A stretch of 64,000 nucleotides of DNA, taken from Luzula sylvatica (taxonomy: Eukaryota > Streptophyta > Magnoliopsida > Poales > Juncaceae). The translations under genes and the position numbers were made by a program. The notes under the pieces were generated by a model that was given only the letters and a program-made list of their open reading frames with translations, did no database searches and was not told the origin of the DNA. Position 1 is the stretch's first letter, and every line of letters begins with the position of its first letter. The stretch covers positions 38,035,629-38,099,628 of the forward strand of contig OX326960.1 of NCBI GenBank assembly GCA_946800325.1, in the 5' to 3' direction. Positions 24,464-36,034 of the stretch are shown in pieces.

Positions 24464-25578
24464 TTACGAGCAGCATCTCGGAGGAGGTTCTTTTTCAGGT
24501 TCATCATCTATTATAACAATTCCCTTTTTCGGAGGGCCTAATTGCAAAATTCCACTGCTCTCTTTTCTCCTCTCCATTAACCCTGTATGAATAAAACTCA
24601 ATAAGCATTCACACAAATATACTTATATAAAAAAGTACAATAAAAAAAACTTACTCTTCGCTATATCGAGAAACATATCTTCAATTCCAGTCCCATTTTT
24701 AGCTGATGTGACGAAAAGTTTCGCACCGATACTTTTTGCATAACTGTACTTGCATAAAATCATATTTATAATATAATTAACCCTCTGAATATATAACATC
24801 AAATTTAGGAACTTTATTTACCTCTCAGCCTCGTGACAATTAATATTCTTCGATCTGATTAAATCGCATTTATTAGCTGCCACGGTGATGATAATATCTT
24901 TTGGTGCCATTTGTTGAAGCTCTTTGACCCATTTCGTGACCCGTGTAAATGTATCGTTATCGGCTATATCGTACACTAATAACGCAGCTATATGAAATAA
25001 TTTCACAAAAAGAATGGAATATTAATAACAGTGTTGTGACCAAAATAGAAAAAAATAAATAATAAGATCAAACATACCATCAGCATCTCGGTAATAAATA
25101 GGGCCTAATGCATGAAACCTTTCTTGTCCAGCTGTATCCTATGATTAATAAGAATTCACTGTGTTATTGCGAGTAAATTGAGGCTAAATTGGGTTATGAT
25201 TCGAGGCTTAATTAGCAAAATTGAAATCGACTGAGGTCTAATTTAAGATGAAAATAAGCAAAGAAAAAAAAAAGAGGGAAATTAATTACGGACCCAAATA
25301 GATAAGCTAAGAGGCATGCCTTCGATAACGAGTCTCTTCGTTAAATACGAAGCTTGAACCGTAGCTTCTTGCTTGTCGGAGAAGACGTCGTTGACGTATC
25401 TCACCACAAGCGAGGTTTTTCCCACCCTCCCTGAGTTCATAGTAATTAATCGTACCTCAAATTCAGTGTCCAAAAATGAAAACTAGGATGGTTAATTTTG
25501 ATAAGATGGATTGTTGAGATTACCATCGCCGAGGAGGACGAGCTTGAACGAGAGACTGTTGGGTTGCTTTCCGATCAT
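24464..25578 (-). CDS. Rab21-like small GTPase, 6 exons, 208 aa
   Basis: Exons are 25578-25524, 25430-25294, 25138-25078, 24987-24822, 24743-24655 and 24582-24464. They are in phase throughout and end in TAA. Guanine-nucleotide motifs: P-loop GDGRVGKTS (17-25), switch region ASYLTKRLVIEG, DTAGQERF, NKCD (an NKxD variant) and TSAK. Effector-region and WDTAGQE spacing fit the Rab5/21/22 group. VKELQQMAPKDI and YYRDADAALLVYD resemble plant proteins annotated as Rab21, which would act in early endocytic traffic. The C-terminus is RCCS, a double-cysteine prenylation signal. The N-terminus is short (MIGKQPNSLSFKLVLLGD). Subclass is inferred from remembered similarity; being a Rab is certain. Confidence 0.9.
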
Positions 25579-25904
25579 CCTCGGACCGACCAACGTTGGA
25601 AATATAGTTTAATCTAGTGATTAAGATGGCTTGGTTTCAAAATTAACCACTCGATTAAGATGGCAAATTCGAAGAAAGAAGAAGAGAAGAAGACAGAGAG
25701 GAAAGTCTGGGTCCCTTTCTTGGGCTTTGATTAATTGATATGACATTTTTGGGCTTCTTAAATTGGACTTTAACTATTGGCCCTTAGGAGTGGATTCTTT
25801 TTTGGTATAACCTTCATTTGCAAAATTAATGCCGATATAATCCAATTTACAAATTTACAAATAGATTTTAAATTAGGTTTCCCCAAATCTTGTGTTTTGT
25901 GGTT
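25579..25904. other. upstream region of the Rab gene
   Basis: A GA-rich stretch (gaagaaagaagaagagaagaag, about 25671-25692) probably lies in the leader. No other feature is seen. Confidence 0.4.
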
Positions 25905-26113
25905 AGTGGCGAATCTTGGTAGGCGTCTTGGGTAGCAGATAAAAATATCTACTGAATTGCACTGCAAAATTATTTTGGAAAAAACAAACACTAAAATTTA
26001 CACTGTCATACAAATAAAATATGCTGAATCACTCGATATATACAATGTTACGCGAAAATCTTAGGAGGACCAAAGCCCCCCTCAACCCCTACTAAAATCC
26101 GTCTCCGCTTGTG
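25905..26113. mobile_element. possible hAT-type MITE related to the 55.9-kb copy
   Basis: Left tagtggcgaatcttggtagg and right (reversed) agcggagacggattttagta mirror the termini of the 55855-56061 element. The interior word aaaatcttaggaggacc plus a C-rich tract is also shared. Ends and duplication are imprecise. cttgtgtt occurs just after the right end, and also on the left but about 10 bp outside the repeat. Confidence 0.4.
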
Positions 26114-27912
26114 TTGTGACATTAAAACCAATTTCGTTTCGTAACTAAAAAATCATAATGATTTTTTTTCTTCTAATTTTCGCCGGATAAAATAGCGTTA
26201 AAACTTGGTTAGCTATTTAGAGTGGTGTTAAAGCTAATTTTGATATAACCTTGCAAGATATTTGTAGGGTTATTATCTGCGGAGATGTTAGTAGTTTTTT
26301 TGTTAAGATAACTTATAGTTGTATGGTATATTTAAGCAAATGAATTACATCGAATTACATTGTTTTATAAATAAAGAAAAAATGGACCTATAACATCTTG
26401 CACATGGCACAATTAAGCATCCCAAAAAAGAAAAAGAAAACTAATTCGGGTTAGCCGTCAAACATGGCGGCCGCCGTCCTTTTGGCTTTGAGTATTCGTC
26501 GGTCGTTGTCGCTATCTTGTCCTTCCCCACTGCCGTCGTCGATAAGATTTTATGTGTGCCTATGATTACGACGTCGCTCGTTCCATCGCCATCAATGTAG
26601 ATCCGAGAAGAGAGGAGGCCGGGTGTTGTCATGACCAATACGACCTTTTTTAGTCGTTTCCGTGACCTATATATCTTGTTTGTCGTTGTAGTCGTGGTCA
26701 ATACGACATTTATTACCCTCCTTGTTGTGGCCTAAATGATATTTGCTATCGGTGTCTTTGCTTGGCCGTTGTGTAGAGCACTGTCATATACGTGATAGTC
26801 GTCCTAGCCATGACCGTGGAGGTGGAGTTGTGTGGTGGAGTTAGGAGAAAAAGGAGGTGGTTTTATGTGAAGGAGGTGGAGCTCGACTGGGTTGGATGTG
26901 GTTAATGATGAGGAGAGGTGAAGATCAGGGATGGGTGAAACGGGATGGGTGGAGTCGAGATAGGGTTGGGTGGGGAGAGAAGGAAGAGGAGGCGTGCCCC
27001 CACCACCGAGCTTATTTCTCTTCGTTTTTGCTCTTTCCGTACCAGAGATGGTAGTAGTCGAGGTGTAGCAGAGGAGGTGAACGAGATAAAGACCAGAGAA
27101 GAGACGAGAATGCGACGATGAAGAAGAAATATAGGATCACAATTTTTAAATCATTCAAGTTGCTAGTTTTTTATGTTACGGACTAATCGAGTAGTAGGTC
27201 ATTTGGGCCACGAATCATTCGGACGACGGATTAGTTTGGGTTCGAGTAATTCATATTTCGATTTGTTCGGTTTCGAGTTTATTTCAAGTTCGAGTCGTTG
27301 GATTTCGGATTGTCGACTTTTTAACATTGTCGATTCGAGTCGGATTCGAATTTTACCGTATTGAATCTAATTTTGCCAGCTCTAAGCGTTCTTATCTTCA
27401 CAAGTTGGAGCCAACATATTATTGGACCCATCCAAGTTCCATAGCTATTGGAATTTGTCACAAACCCACCATTAATTTTCTCCCAAAAGATGAACCACGA
27501 TGATCTTTTCTTCTTGCACAGAATCATTGCCAAGAATACCAAGTCTATCTCTTGCTCTGGCGGGTTTGCTAGGGAAGTTTTGTATAGTATCAGGAAATTA
27601 ATAGTTGCTGGAAACCAATATATGAATATTAGGAAATTATGATAGCAAAAATATACAAAAGGTATACGAGCATAGGATGTTTAAAAGGCGTTTGATGAAG
27701 ATCGTAGAATTAGATGTAGAAAATGAACATAATATTCTAAAATTATATTATTTCTTATGAAATCTTATAACTATCACATTTAATTCTCAATCATATTAAA
27801 ACATTATAATCATGTGGCATAAATAAATTCTAGCAATAATTTACAATTAGTATATTTTAAATAATACAAATGAAAAAAATACAACTCTTATGAAATGTTC
27901 CTTATAATTTTT
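26114..27912. other. intergenic, with a G-rich purine-skewed tract
   Basis: About 26800-27120 is strongly G-rich on the plus strand (ggaggtgg, gatgggtgg, gagaggtg words), giving long but meaningless open frames. About 27180-27385 holds attcggacg/gggttcgagt words and ends ttttgccagctctaa, probably a worn hAT-like fragment. Nothing else is recognised. Confidence 0.4.
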
Positions 27913-28222
27913 AGAGAATATTATTTTTAATATCATTAATTGTTTAGAGAATATATTTTTTTAATACAATTAATTTTTAGAGAATATTATTTTTAATACC
28001 ATTAACTTTCAGAGAATATTATTGTTGTAATACCATTAATTTCTAGAGAATATTATTTTTTTAATACAACCTAATTTCTAGAGAATATTATTTTTGTAAT
28101 ACCATTGATTTTTAGAAAATATTATTTTTTAATACAACTAATTTTTTGAGAATATTTTTTTAATACCATTATTTTTTAGTACACCAAAATTTTAGAGAAT
28201 ATTATTTTTTAATATAATTATT
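27913..28222. repeat. AT minisatellite, unit about 34 bp, about 9 copies
   Basis: Units start with agagaatatt, continue atttttaatac(c/a)attaat and end with a T run. There are about nine copies with small length changes. Confidence 0.85.
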
Positions 28223-28263
28223 AATTGGATGATAAGTTCAAAATACTAGCAAATATTTTTAAT

Positions 28264-28632
28264 ACAGTATCTGATATCCGATTTCGGATACGAATACAGA
28301 TAAGAATACGGTATTCGGTTTTATATACGAATTCAGTATCTGATATCCGATACGAATACATATACGAATATGATATACGGTATTCGATATCCAATTTCGA
28401 ATCGAATACGAATACGATATCTGATACGCTACGGTATACGATATATGATATTCGATTTCGGATAAGAATACGAATACAGTATCCGATACGAATACGAGTA
28501 CTGTATTCGATATCCGATTTTGTATACGAATAACGATACAAATACGATATTCGATATCCGATTTCGAATACGGTTACGAATACGATATCTGATATCCGAT
28601 TTCATATACAAATACATATACGAATACGATAT
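28264..28632. repeat. imperfect repeats of gatatccgatttcggatacg
   Basis: The words gatatccgatttcgga and tacgaatacg(a/g) recur every 30-60 bp in both orientations. It is the kind of body found inside the local hAT-like elements, but no clear termini were found. Open frames here on both strands are a result of the repeat. Confidence 0.7.
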
Positions 28633-28956
28633 AAATAAATAGTGACAATATATATTTACATTTTATATTTTACAAATATACATGGTATATGCATATCCAT
28701 GAATCTATAATTAACATGACATATACACCGTAAGTATTTTATAGTTTTTCTTTCCATTCCCAAGAAAAATTCACTTTGAGTAGATTTTTCAAAAGCCATT
28801 AAGAGCCGTTTGGCATTGAGAATTTTGAGCCGGAGCGGAATTAAAAATATCTGCAAAACACAATTCTTTGTTTGGAGCGGTCAAAAAGGAGGAATTATAA
28901 AACTCCGGTCTCCCAAAACTTCCCAAATTTCGCTCCAAGAAAACTGAAGTGTCAGG

Positions 28957-28969
28957 GTGCGGCAAAATA
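28957..28969. repeat. target-site duplication, left copy (LINE)
   Basis: GTGCGGCAAAATA is identical to 36534-36546 and bounds the LINE. Confidence 0.9.
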
Positions 28970-29049
28970 GGTAGAGAGTTTTTAATCGAATATGATGCCA
29001 TCATATGATGTTTTAAGATGATTCAAGAATTCAAGATGATTCAAGAATT

Positions 29050-29733
29050 AGGCGACAGTTCTCTTCTCCGGTGATTCAAGAGACATCTCTCCGGTGATTC
29101 CTCTCCGGTGAATATCCTATCCGGTGAATCTTATCTGTTAAGAAGGATAATCAAGAAAGAAAAAGAAAATAGGAATTCAATTTGCCTTCTCTAAATCCGG
29201 CACAAAAACCTATTACAATCAACTTCAATTAAAGAAGGGAACGAAGATAAGAGGAATTAAAGATACTGATCTGCATTCTCTAAATTCGGCAACCAAAACC
29301 TCAAATCTTAAACCTAAACCGCAAAGAATAAGAACAATGGTACAATTGAAACCTTGAATCAAGAAACCCAGAACTTCGAGCATCCTAAAACGAAATTTCC
29401 ATGATAGTCCAGTCTCCTGCAAAGAATTCTTCAAGCTGAAACCCAAAACTTCGAGATCCTCTCCTGCAAAGAAACCCAGAAACCAAACTTCGAGCATCGT
29501 CTCCTGTAAAGAAACCCAGATCTCCAGTGAGGTCAAGGCTCTCCAGTGAAGGCAAACAAGATCTCCAGTGAGGTCAAAGGCATCAGGCTCTCCAGTGAGG
29601 TCAAAGGATTCAGGCTCTCCAGTGTCCAGGCAATCCAATCTCCGGTGAAGTCCAGGCAATCCAATCTCCGGTGAAGTGCAAGGCAACCAGGCAATCCAAT
29701 CTCCGGTGAAGTCCAGGCAACCAGGCTCTCCAT
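29050..29733 (+). repeat. repeated CTCC(A/G)GTGA motif in LINE 5' UTR
   Basis: Four copies lie at 29055-29130. A tighter array of about ten lies at 29519-29733, in units such as caatccaatctccggtgaag and atctccagtgaggtcaaagg. It sits just upstream of ORF1, the place where L1 promoter monomers are found in other lineages. Confidence 0.75.
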
Positions 29734-29772
29734 TCAGCTAAGTCTCTTATCCAAAAATTTATCATCATAATA

Positions 29773-31761
29773 ATGAGTAGTTCATATGCCCAAGTCCTGA
29801 AAAACAATCATTCACATGAAAATCCATGGATATTAGTTCAAAAGAAATCTAAGACGAGTAATGCCCAAATTGATCAATCAAAAAAGAAATGTTTTAGGTG
29901 TCTAGCAGATACACATTATAGATATGAGTGTAGGGAGCCAATTAGATGCTTAAGATGTTTTAAACTAGGTCACATAAGAAGTAATTGTTATACCAATATA
30001 AATAACTTAAATTTGAAAAATTGGAAAGATTCTAAGGGTAATAAAAATCAGGATTTCAAAATTTCAGAAGGTCAACATAACATGGATAAAAATATAAAGG
30101 GTAAACAGATAATAACTAATATTAATTTAAATACTAACTATAATGAATTATTAGTTAATATTCAATCTAATAATAAAGGAATAGAAAGACAGCACACAAG
30201 AATACTTAAACTTAAACAATTACCTTCTAAATATTGCAATCCTCAAGACTTGACTCTGATTACTGAAGGTATTGGCACACTTATCTATGTAGGGTCATAC
30301 ATTCCAACACACACTATCAATGAAATAATATTATCAATTAATTGTGTCAAAAATAAAATATTGCCAAAGTTAATTAAATTAGTTGATGATAATATTACAG
30401 TGAATTTACCTGTGGAAGAAGTGTTGGATGTTGCTAGTACTTCAAAAGTTATAAATTTACCAAATAGACCTTCAGAAAATATCATCATAGAGTCACAATT
30501 AGTTAAGGGGGAAAACACAAAAAACACAATAAATAACATAAACACAAATAACAAAGGAAAGGCTAGGATATCAATTAAGAAAAGTAATATATATCAGAAG
30601 AAGAAAACAATTAAAATTTGGCAAAAAAAGAAAACACAAAAAACATATTGGAGAGTGAAAAACAAGGAAAATAATATAAATATAACTCAAAATAAAACTC
30701 AAAATGAAATCACAAAAACCTCAGGAAAGGATATCTTCATAGGTAAAAATGTGATTCTAAAACCTTCTAAGGAAGGTTTAATTATTGGAATGGAAGGGGG
30801 GAGGGGATTATATCTAATTAATTATCCAGAAATAAATAATTTCATCACATCTCCTTTACAAACTCTAACGAATAGTCATTATCAGGGACCTTCTTGTAAT
30901 ATTAGTCAAACTTTCCAAAATCCCCTTAAAGTATCAGGATATAATTCATTTTCTCAAAGTAGAGGTCATTTTGCATTAACATCCTTATCTTTTAAATTCA
31001 CATCAAAGGGGCTTATCATCAATTCTACATTAAATCGTAAGTCAAAAGCAGTGATCAAATCTGCTAATGACCAAAATAATGAGTCATCAGAGTGTATTTT
31101 CAGCACAGACAGTGCTAACATGATTTTAAATGAAAGAGAGGAAATTACAGATTTAACCTTTCAGGAGAGATTAGTAGAAAATAAGTCTGTAGAGGTTCCT
31201 TCTAGTATACTAGTACACTCAACAGACCTAAAACTCCATGCTGAAAATCATAAAAGTAAACAAAGATTGATTAAGGATTATTTTAAATTAAAAAATTCAA
31301 ATAATAATAATATAAATAATCAAAGTACCTTAAATTATTTTGATCCAAATTCTGAAACAAGAGAAGATTTTACAGAGCTTGCAAACAAGGATATGAACAA
31401 TAAGAAAAATCAAGCAATTAGTACAGAAAACAATATTAAAAATAATACTCAATCTAATAATAAAACATCAAAAATGGAAGAACAAAGGAGAAGTACTAGG
31501 TTACTAAATAAACAAAATGGTCATTATAATTCTCCAATTGAAAAGGCTCAATTGGTCAAATATAAAGAAATCCAAAAGGAAAGAAATAAAAGACAAAAAT
31601 ATAAACCACAAAATATTGAAATAAAAGAATTAAATATGAATAAAATACAAAACATTTCGAATAAAAATGATATAATTCATATACTAAATTCTACTGGAAT
31701 AGAACTTAATGAGCATATAAATGATAAAATACAGGAAATGGTTGCGGAGGAAAGTACTTGA
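29773..31761 (+). CDS. LINE ORF1 protein, zinc-knuckle, 662 aa, intact
   Basis: An uninterrupted frame of 662 residues that begins MSSSYAQVLKNN just after the 5' UTR repeats. Two CCHC knuckles lie at about residues 39-73, CFRCLADTHYRYEC and CLRCFKLGHIRSNC, both C-x2-C-x4-H-x4-C. A low-complexity basic region rich in Asn and Lys follows (about 95-310), with no recognisable enzyme. Plant L1 ORF1 proteins bind the element RNA and form the ribonucleoprotein needed for target-primed reverse transcription. The knuckles stand at the N-terminus here, whereas many plant ORF1s carry one near the C-terminus. ORF2 starts 39 bp after the stop, so re-initiation or an internal start is likely. The intact state contrasts with the broken ORF2. 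Confidence 0.88.
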   Translation: MSSSYAQVLKNNHSHENPWILVQKKSKTSNAQIDQSKKKCFRCLADTHYRYECREPIRCLRCFKLGHIRSNCYTNINNLNLKNWKDSKGNKNQDFKISEGQHNMDKNIKGKQIITNINLNTNYNELLVNIQSNNKGIERQHTRILKLKQLPSKYCNPQDLTLITEGIGTLIYVGSYIPTHTINEIILSINCVKNKILPKLIKLVDDNITVNLPVEEVLDVASTSKVINLPNRPSENIIIESQLVKGENTKNTINNINTNNKGKARISIKKSNIYQKKKTIKIWQKKKTQKTYWRVKNKENNINITQNKTQNEITKTSGKDIFIGKNVILKPSKEGLIIGMEGGRGLYLINYPEINNFITSPLQTLTNSHYQGPSCNISQTFQNPLKVSGYNSFSQSRGHFALTSLSFKFTSKGLIINSTLNRKSKAVIKSANDQNNESSECIFSTDSANMILNEREEITDLTFQERLVENKSVEVPSSILVHSTDLKLHAENHKSKQRLIKDYFKLKNSNNNNINNQSTLNYFDPNSETREDFTELANKDMNNKKNQAISTENNIKNNTQSNNKTSKMEEQRRSTRLLNKQNGHYNSPIEKAQLVKYKEIQKERNKRQKYKPQNIEIKELNMNKIQNISNKNDIIHILNSTGIELNEHINDKIQEMVAEEST

Positions 31762-31800
31762 GTACTAGTTTAAAAGTAAAGCAAATAAATATATTTTTTT

Positions 31801-34800
31801 ATGAATTATAAAAAACTTAAAATACTGTCATGGAATGTAAGAGGTTTAAATAATAATAATAAGAAAAATATGGTTCAGAAAAATATAAAAGATGAAACAG
31901 TGGATATATGTTGTTTACAAGAAACTAAATTAGAATTAATTAATGATATTATAAACTTAGAATGTTGTGGTAATAAACTTAATGGATATGATTATTTAGA
32001 ATCAAAGGGTGCATCAGAAGGTATTTTAATATCATGGAATAAGAACTTATTTCAACATATAAGTACAACAAAATATAAATATAATATCACTGTTAATTTA
32101 CAAAATAAATGGGATGGAATAAATTTTTCAATAACAGGGGTTTATGGTCCGAATAAAAGGAATGAAAAATCTGAATTTTTAGATGAACTAAAATCAATTG
32201 CAACAATTATTAATAATCCTTGGATTATTTTAGGAGATTTTAACTTGACTTTACATATAAATGAGAGAAGTGGAAAGAGAATTAATAATACTTATACAAG
32301 TGAATTTAGAGAATTAATTAATAGCCTAAAATTAATAGATTTACCTTGAAAAGGGAAAAAATATACATGGAGTAATTCAATATCAAAAGCTAAATTGGAT
32401 AGAACTATTATAAATGAAGATTGGATGTTATTGTATCCTAATTCACAACTAATTGCAAGAGTTAACACATGTTCAGACCATATACCAATTTTATATGAGG
32501 CAAATACAAATTACCCTATATTTAATGGATTTAGATTTGAATCTAAGTGGTTAAGACTTAATGAATATAATACATTAATTAAAAATAATCTCAGTAATAC
32601 TAAGAGTCATTCAATGGAAGAATTTTTTAAAAAATTTCAAAAGCTAGGAACAGATTTAAAAGAGTTAAATAAAAAAATGAATATAAAATATAATATTCAA
32701 ATGGAAAATTGTAAAAAAATTATTTTATGGACAAATAGTTTAAATGATACTAGAGATCTAACAACAATTGAAAAATGGATTCATTTACAAATTAAAATGA
32801 GACTTGAAACTTTAATTTCTTTAGAAAAATTATATTGGAGACAAAGGTCAAAGTTTAATTGGATTAAAAAAGGGATGCTAATACAAGATTTTTTCATCTA
32901 CATGCTACAATTAAGAAATCAAAATCTATGATTTCTATTTTAAAAGATAAAAATGGAATAGAGTATAAGCATCATAAGCATAAAGCAGATATGTTATTTT
33001 CTTTTTATAGAGATTTAATGGGGAGGAAAATATTAAATAATAAGCTATTTGGAAATATAAATCTAAATAAATTATATGAAAATGATATAATAGATCTATC
33101 TAATCTGGATAAAGAGTTTGACTTAGAGGAAATATCAAATTCAATAAGTACTTGGAAAAATAATAAGAGTCCTGGACCAGATGGGTTCACAGGGGAGTTT
33201 TTAAAAAAAAATTGGATAAGTTTAAAACATGAAATATTAGATTTATTTAATAAAGATGCAAAAAATGGATTATCTCATTTTAATTCATCATATATTACAT
33301 TAATTGCTAAAAAAGAGAATGCTATTGAACCTAAAGATTTCATACCCATTTCACTAACCTCAAGTATTCAAAGAATATTTTCTAAAGTTTTATCTAATAG
33401 GTTAAGTGTTTATATTAATGAAATGATTTCAAAAAATCAATTAGGTTTTTTAAAAGGTAGAAATATTTCTGAAAATTATGTATATGCAAGGGAAGTAATA
33501 TGCAAAGCTAAAAGGACAAAAATACCCCTAGTCACTCTAAAATTAGATATTCATAAAGCCTTTGATAGTGTATCATGGGAATTTTTAAATGATGTATTAA
33601 TTGCTAGAGGGTTTGGAAATAATTTATAACTTGGATAAAAAATTCTGTACTCAAAGGTACCACAAGAATAATATTAAATGGAAACCCTGAAAAATATATA
33701 CACTTAAAAAGAGGAATTAGACAAGGGGATCCTATTTCTACATATCTATTCTTACTTGTTATGGATGTACTTTCAAAATTATTGGAAAATTTAAGTGATA
33801 AAGGGTATATTGAAAAACCAATTAATAATATACATACTAGTCTATTTTATGCAGATGATTCTATATTATTCCTTAAACCTAATATTAATAACATAAAAAG
33901 GGTAAAATATATTTTAAATTTATTTGGTCAAGAGTCAGGATTACAAATTAATTTTGCAAAATCTGAAGTTATAGGACTTAATGTATCTGAAAATGACATG
34001 GAGTCAATTTCAAAAGAATTAAATTGTAAAATCAGTCACTTTCCTATAAAATACCTAGGATTACCTTTACATTTTAAAAAACCATCTAAAGAGGAATATT
34101 TAATATTAATAGAAAAAATAACACAAAAATTATCTGGATGGAAAGGAAGCATGTTAAGTAAGGCAGGTAGACTAGTTCTCATGAATTCGGTTTTAACATC
34201 TATGCCTATCTATTATTTTAATGTATTTAAATTTCCAAAGTGGGTAATTAAGGAAATTGATAAAATCAGGAAAAGTTTTTTATGGAAAGGAAATAATAAA
34301 TCTGGATATAATTTAGTTAATTGGGACATTGTATGTCAACCAAAAGACAAAGGTGGTTTAGGAGTATTAAATTTAGAAATTTTTAATAATGTCTTATTAA
34401 CTAAATGGTTGTGGTTATATTATAATTCAGAAGGTAAATTAGATTGGTATAATTTATTGGAAAATAACCTAAGTGAAAACTCTGATCAAATTGATTATAC
34501 AAAAAACTCATACTTTTGGAATGAAGTTTTAAAAAATTCTGATTTTTTTAATCAAAGTCTTAATATTATTATTGGAAATGGAATAAATGCAAATTTTTGG
34601 AAAAGTAGATGGTGTCAAAAACCATTGGTACACAAATATTCTGAATTATACTCTTTTTCAGAAAATAAAATTGGTACTGTGCAATATTTTATGCAAGTCA
34701 TGAATGAGTCTAATCTATATAATAGTTTGGGAGTGAATGTACCTTTGTCTAGTGTAGCTCAGGATCAGTTTGTTAATTTAGAGCAATTTTGTCGCACACT

Positions 34801-36034
34801 TGATTTAGATCCAAACCAAAAAGACATTTTTCAATGGACTTGGAATAACAATAAGGAGTATACCTGCCAAAGTGCATATCAAATTCTAAGTAAAGGAGTT
34901 TATGTTAAAGCTTATTTTTACAAAATATGGGATATAAAAATAGAATTAAAAATAAAAATATATATTTGGTTATTATTTTTAAATAAAATATTTACTGTTG
35001 ATAATTTGAAGAAAAGGGGATGGTCATTGCCTAATAGATGTGTCCTTTGTCAACAATCTGAAGAGAGTGTAGATCATATGATAAGAAAATGTCATTTCAC
35101 AAGGGAGGTATTAGGAAAATTAATTGGTATATTAGGAATATTCAATATAATCCCTCATACATTTAAGCCATTAGATATAATTACTAATCAAACAGAAAAA
35201 ATGGAGATAAAGATACTTATCTGTATATTTTTGTATCAAATTTGGCTTGAGCGATGCAGGAGAACGTTCACAAATCATGTCTTCCAAGACTGGCAAATAG
35301 TCGATCACATCATCTACCAATACAAATTGAATCAATTAGCAACAAAACCAGATGAAAATATAAAAATGCAAACTAAAACAACAAACTACACTGATGGAAA
35401 TTTAAATGCAGATCAAAATAGACAGAGCAACATAAGAGAAAAGGATCGAGGCAGAAGGCTAACTGGCAAGGAAATCGGTTCTAATACCGGTTCAAGTCAG
35501 GACAATAGAAGGTAAGAAGCTCAAACAAGAAGAATAACTGGTACTGATTATAGTACCGGTTCCAGAAAGGAATACAACAGCGACAATAACGAACAACCAA
35601 GAGCAAATGGTACTATTTCAAATACCAGTACAAGACAGGAGGATACAATCGAAAACGATCAACAACGAAGTCAAAAGATTGATACCGGTTACGCAACTGG
35701 TATTAATCAAAATACTGGTAGAAATGAAGATCCGATAAGGGAAGTGAACCTTATTAATAGTACGGGATCAATTCAAAACTTCAATAAAAAGGTGTGGTGG
35801 TTTAGATCGGAGTTAAATGAGGAAGAAAGCGCAATAAATCAAGTAGAAAGGCAAAGCGAAGCACAAAAATCAAACCTATCAGATCCAGAGAACTTTACCT
35901 TAACAAGGGTTGTTGAGAGCTTAGAAGAACTCATAGATGAACGCCAAAACGTGATCGAAGATCCAGAACAACAGTTTGAAGAGGGTAAAGCAGTCACCAT
36001 GGAAGAGCTCGGATTTATCTTTGAACCGGACTGA
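31801..36034 (+). pseudogene. LINE ORF2 (APE endonuclease, reverse transcriptase), broken by 4 lesions
   Basis: Order of domains: AP-endonuclease (LKILSWNVRGLNN, CCLQETKLE, GDFNLTL, CSDHIPI), reverse transcriptase (SPGPDGFTGEF, LDIHKAFDSVSWEF, RGIRQGDPIS, catalytic LFYADDSILF), and a zf-RVT Cys/His cluster (NRCVLCQQSEESVDHM). Lesions: a TGA at 32347-32349 where the family has Trp; a frameshift near 32870-32877 (a G run one base short); a frameshift near 33622-33628 (a T run one base short); a TAA at 35513-35515. After that stop the same frame stays open to 36034 and adds about 170 residues. No RNase H was seen. The lesions make this copy non-autonomous, though its RNA could be mobilised by another copy. 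Confidence 0.88.

Noticed and set aside
26441..27120. Open frames in the purine-skewed region
   Set aside because: They follow from strong base skew, carry no domain and have no splice or promoter context.
28221..28617. Overlapping frames of about 60-105 codons on both strands
   Set aside because: Products of a repeat with Arg/Ile/Tyr-only composition, not genes.
31801..32349. Stand-alone AP endonuclease gene
   Set aside because: It is the first part of LINE ORF2, cut by a TGA in place of Trp, with the same frame resuming at once.
35744..36034. Separate small gene after the LINE
   Set aside because: It is in the same frame as ORF2 with only one stop between them and lies inside the target duplication, so it belongs to the LINE.
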